5,616 nucleotides of DNA, taken from assembly GCA_947377625.1 (NCBI GenBank), contig CANCGR010000214.1, positions 1 through 5,616 of the forward strand. The letters are read 5' to 3'. Both the position numbers and the translations under genes were made by a program. This stretch comes from Gammaproteobacteria bacterium (GTDB lineage Bacteria > Pseudomonadota > Gammaproteobacteria > Pseudomonadales > Pseudohongiellaceae). Below the pieces are notes generated by a model. It was given only the letters and a program-made list of their open reading frames with translations. It was not told where the DNA came from and ran no database searches. Of this stretch, positions 5,161 to 5,616 are shown in pieces. Each line of letters starts with the position of its first letter. Within the stretch, counting starts at the first letter, position 1.

Positions 5161-5616
5161 TTAGCAGCTGTAGTAAAGCTCAAACTCCAGCGGGTGAGTG
5201 GTCATGTTGATCAGTACATGTTCCTGCTTTTTCAGTTCGATGTAAGCGTCGATCGTTTCGTCGCTGAACACGCCGCCGGCGGTCAGGAACGCGCGATCCT
5301 TGTCGAGATGACGCAGGGCGTCCATCAGGTCGTCCGCAACCTGTGGAATCAGTGCTTCTTCTTCCGGCTCCAGATCGTACAAGTCTTTGGAGGCAGGTTC
5401 GCCCGGGTGAATCTTGTTCTTGATGCCGTCGATACCGGCCATCAGCATGCCTGCAAAGAACAGGTAAGGGTTGGCAGTGGAGTCGCCGAAACGCACTTCG
5501 ATGCGAATGGCTTTCGGGTTGCCGCCCATGATGTACGGGATACGGATGGAAGCAGAACGGTTACGGGCAGAGTAAGCCATCATCGTCGGGGCTTCATAGC
5601 CTTTTACCAAGCGCTT
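5161..5616 (-). CDS. glnA: glutamine synthetase type I, C-terminal part (runs off window)
   Basis: Dodecameric enzyme that makes glutamine from glutamate, ammonia and ATP, the main ammonia assimilation step. Only the last 151 residues are inside the window (full protein about 468). The segment opens with KRLVKGYEAP and continues AYSARNRSASIRIP, part of the active-site/ATP-binding region. It then has RIEVRF, ANPYL and IKNKIHPGEP. The end is HPLEFELYYSC, against the usual YYSV. The tyrosine in KDLYDLEPEE (codon 5379-5377) aligns with E. coli Tyr397, the residue adenylylated by GlnE, so reversible adenylylation probably operates. A strong terminator follows, then the ntrBC control region. Identity is secure; the start and promoter are outside. 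Confidence 0.98.
   Translation of the reverse strand, partial: KRLVKGYEAPTMMAYSARNRSASIRIPYIMGGNPKAIRIEVRFGDSTANPYLFFAGMLMAGIDGIKNKIHPGEPASKDLYDLEPEEEALIPQVADDLMDALRHLDKDRAFLTAGGVFSDETIDAYIELKKQEHVLINMTTHPLEFELYYSC

Overview
The window looks like ordinary chromosomal core of a gammaproteobacterium. The SecB, TrmL, NtrB, NtrC and GlnA sequences all have gammaproteobacterial character, and gene order resembles the pgm/rhodanese/secB and glnA/ntrBC region of the Pseudomonas–Cellvibrio side of the class. The genus assignment is an impression from memory of family sequences, not a search result. No mobile element, phage, CRISPR, tRNA or rRNA was seen, and no novel multi-gene system.

Left part (1–1764): the 5' end of gpmI (2,3-bisphosphoglycerate-independent phosphoglycerate mutase) runs leftward off the window. 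It is divergent from a rightward pair, a membrane-anchored rhodanese-like protein (YibN type) followed by secB. A strong intrinsic terminator ends secB. In E. coli and Pseudomonas a glutaredoxin gene (grxC) lies between yibN and secB; here the gap is only 116 bp and holds no glutaredoxin gene.

Right part (1763–5616): a leftward block reads glnA (3' end only), ntrB, ntrC, trmL. GlnA makes glutamine. NtrB and NtrC are the nitrogen-sensing histidine kinase and its sigma54-dependent activator, translationally coupled by an ATGA overlap. TrmL is a tRNA wobble-position 2'-O-methyltransferase. trmL converges on secB, and its stop codon lies in the T tract of the secB terminator.

The most informative non-coding piece is the 270 bp between glnA and ntrB. 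It holds a strong terminator facing glnA, then a perfect GCAC-N7-GTGC NtrC box (5026–5042). About 118 bp nearer ntrB is a sigma54-type -24/-12 element with the exact GG-N10-GC spacing. A second, imperfect NtrC-like box overlaps its -12 and start region. This predicts that ntrBC has its own nitrogen-regulated, possibly self-limiting promoter instead of depending only on read-through from glnA. GlnA keeps the adenylylation tyrosine, so activity control by covalent modification probably operates alongside transcriptional control.
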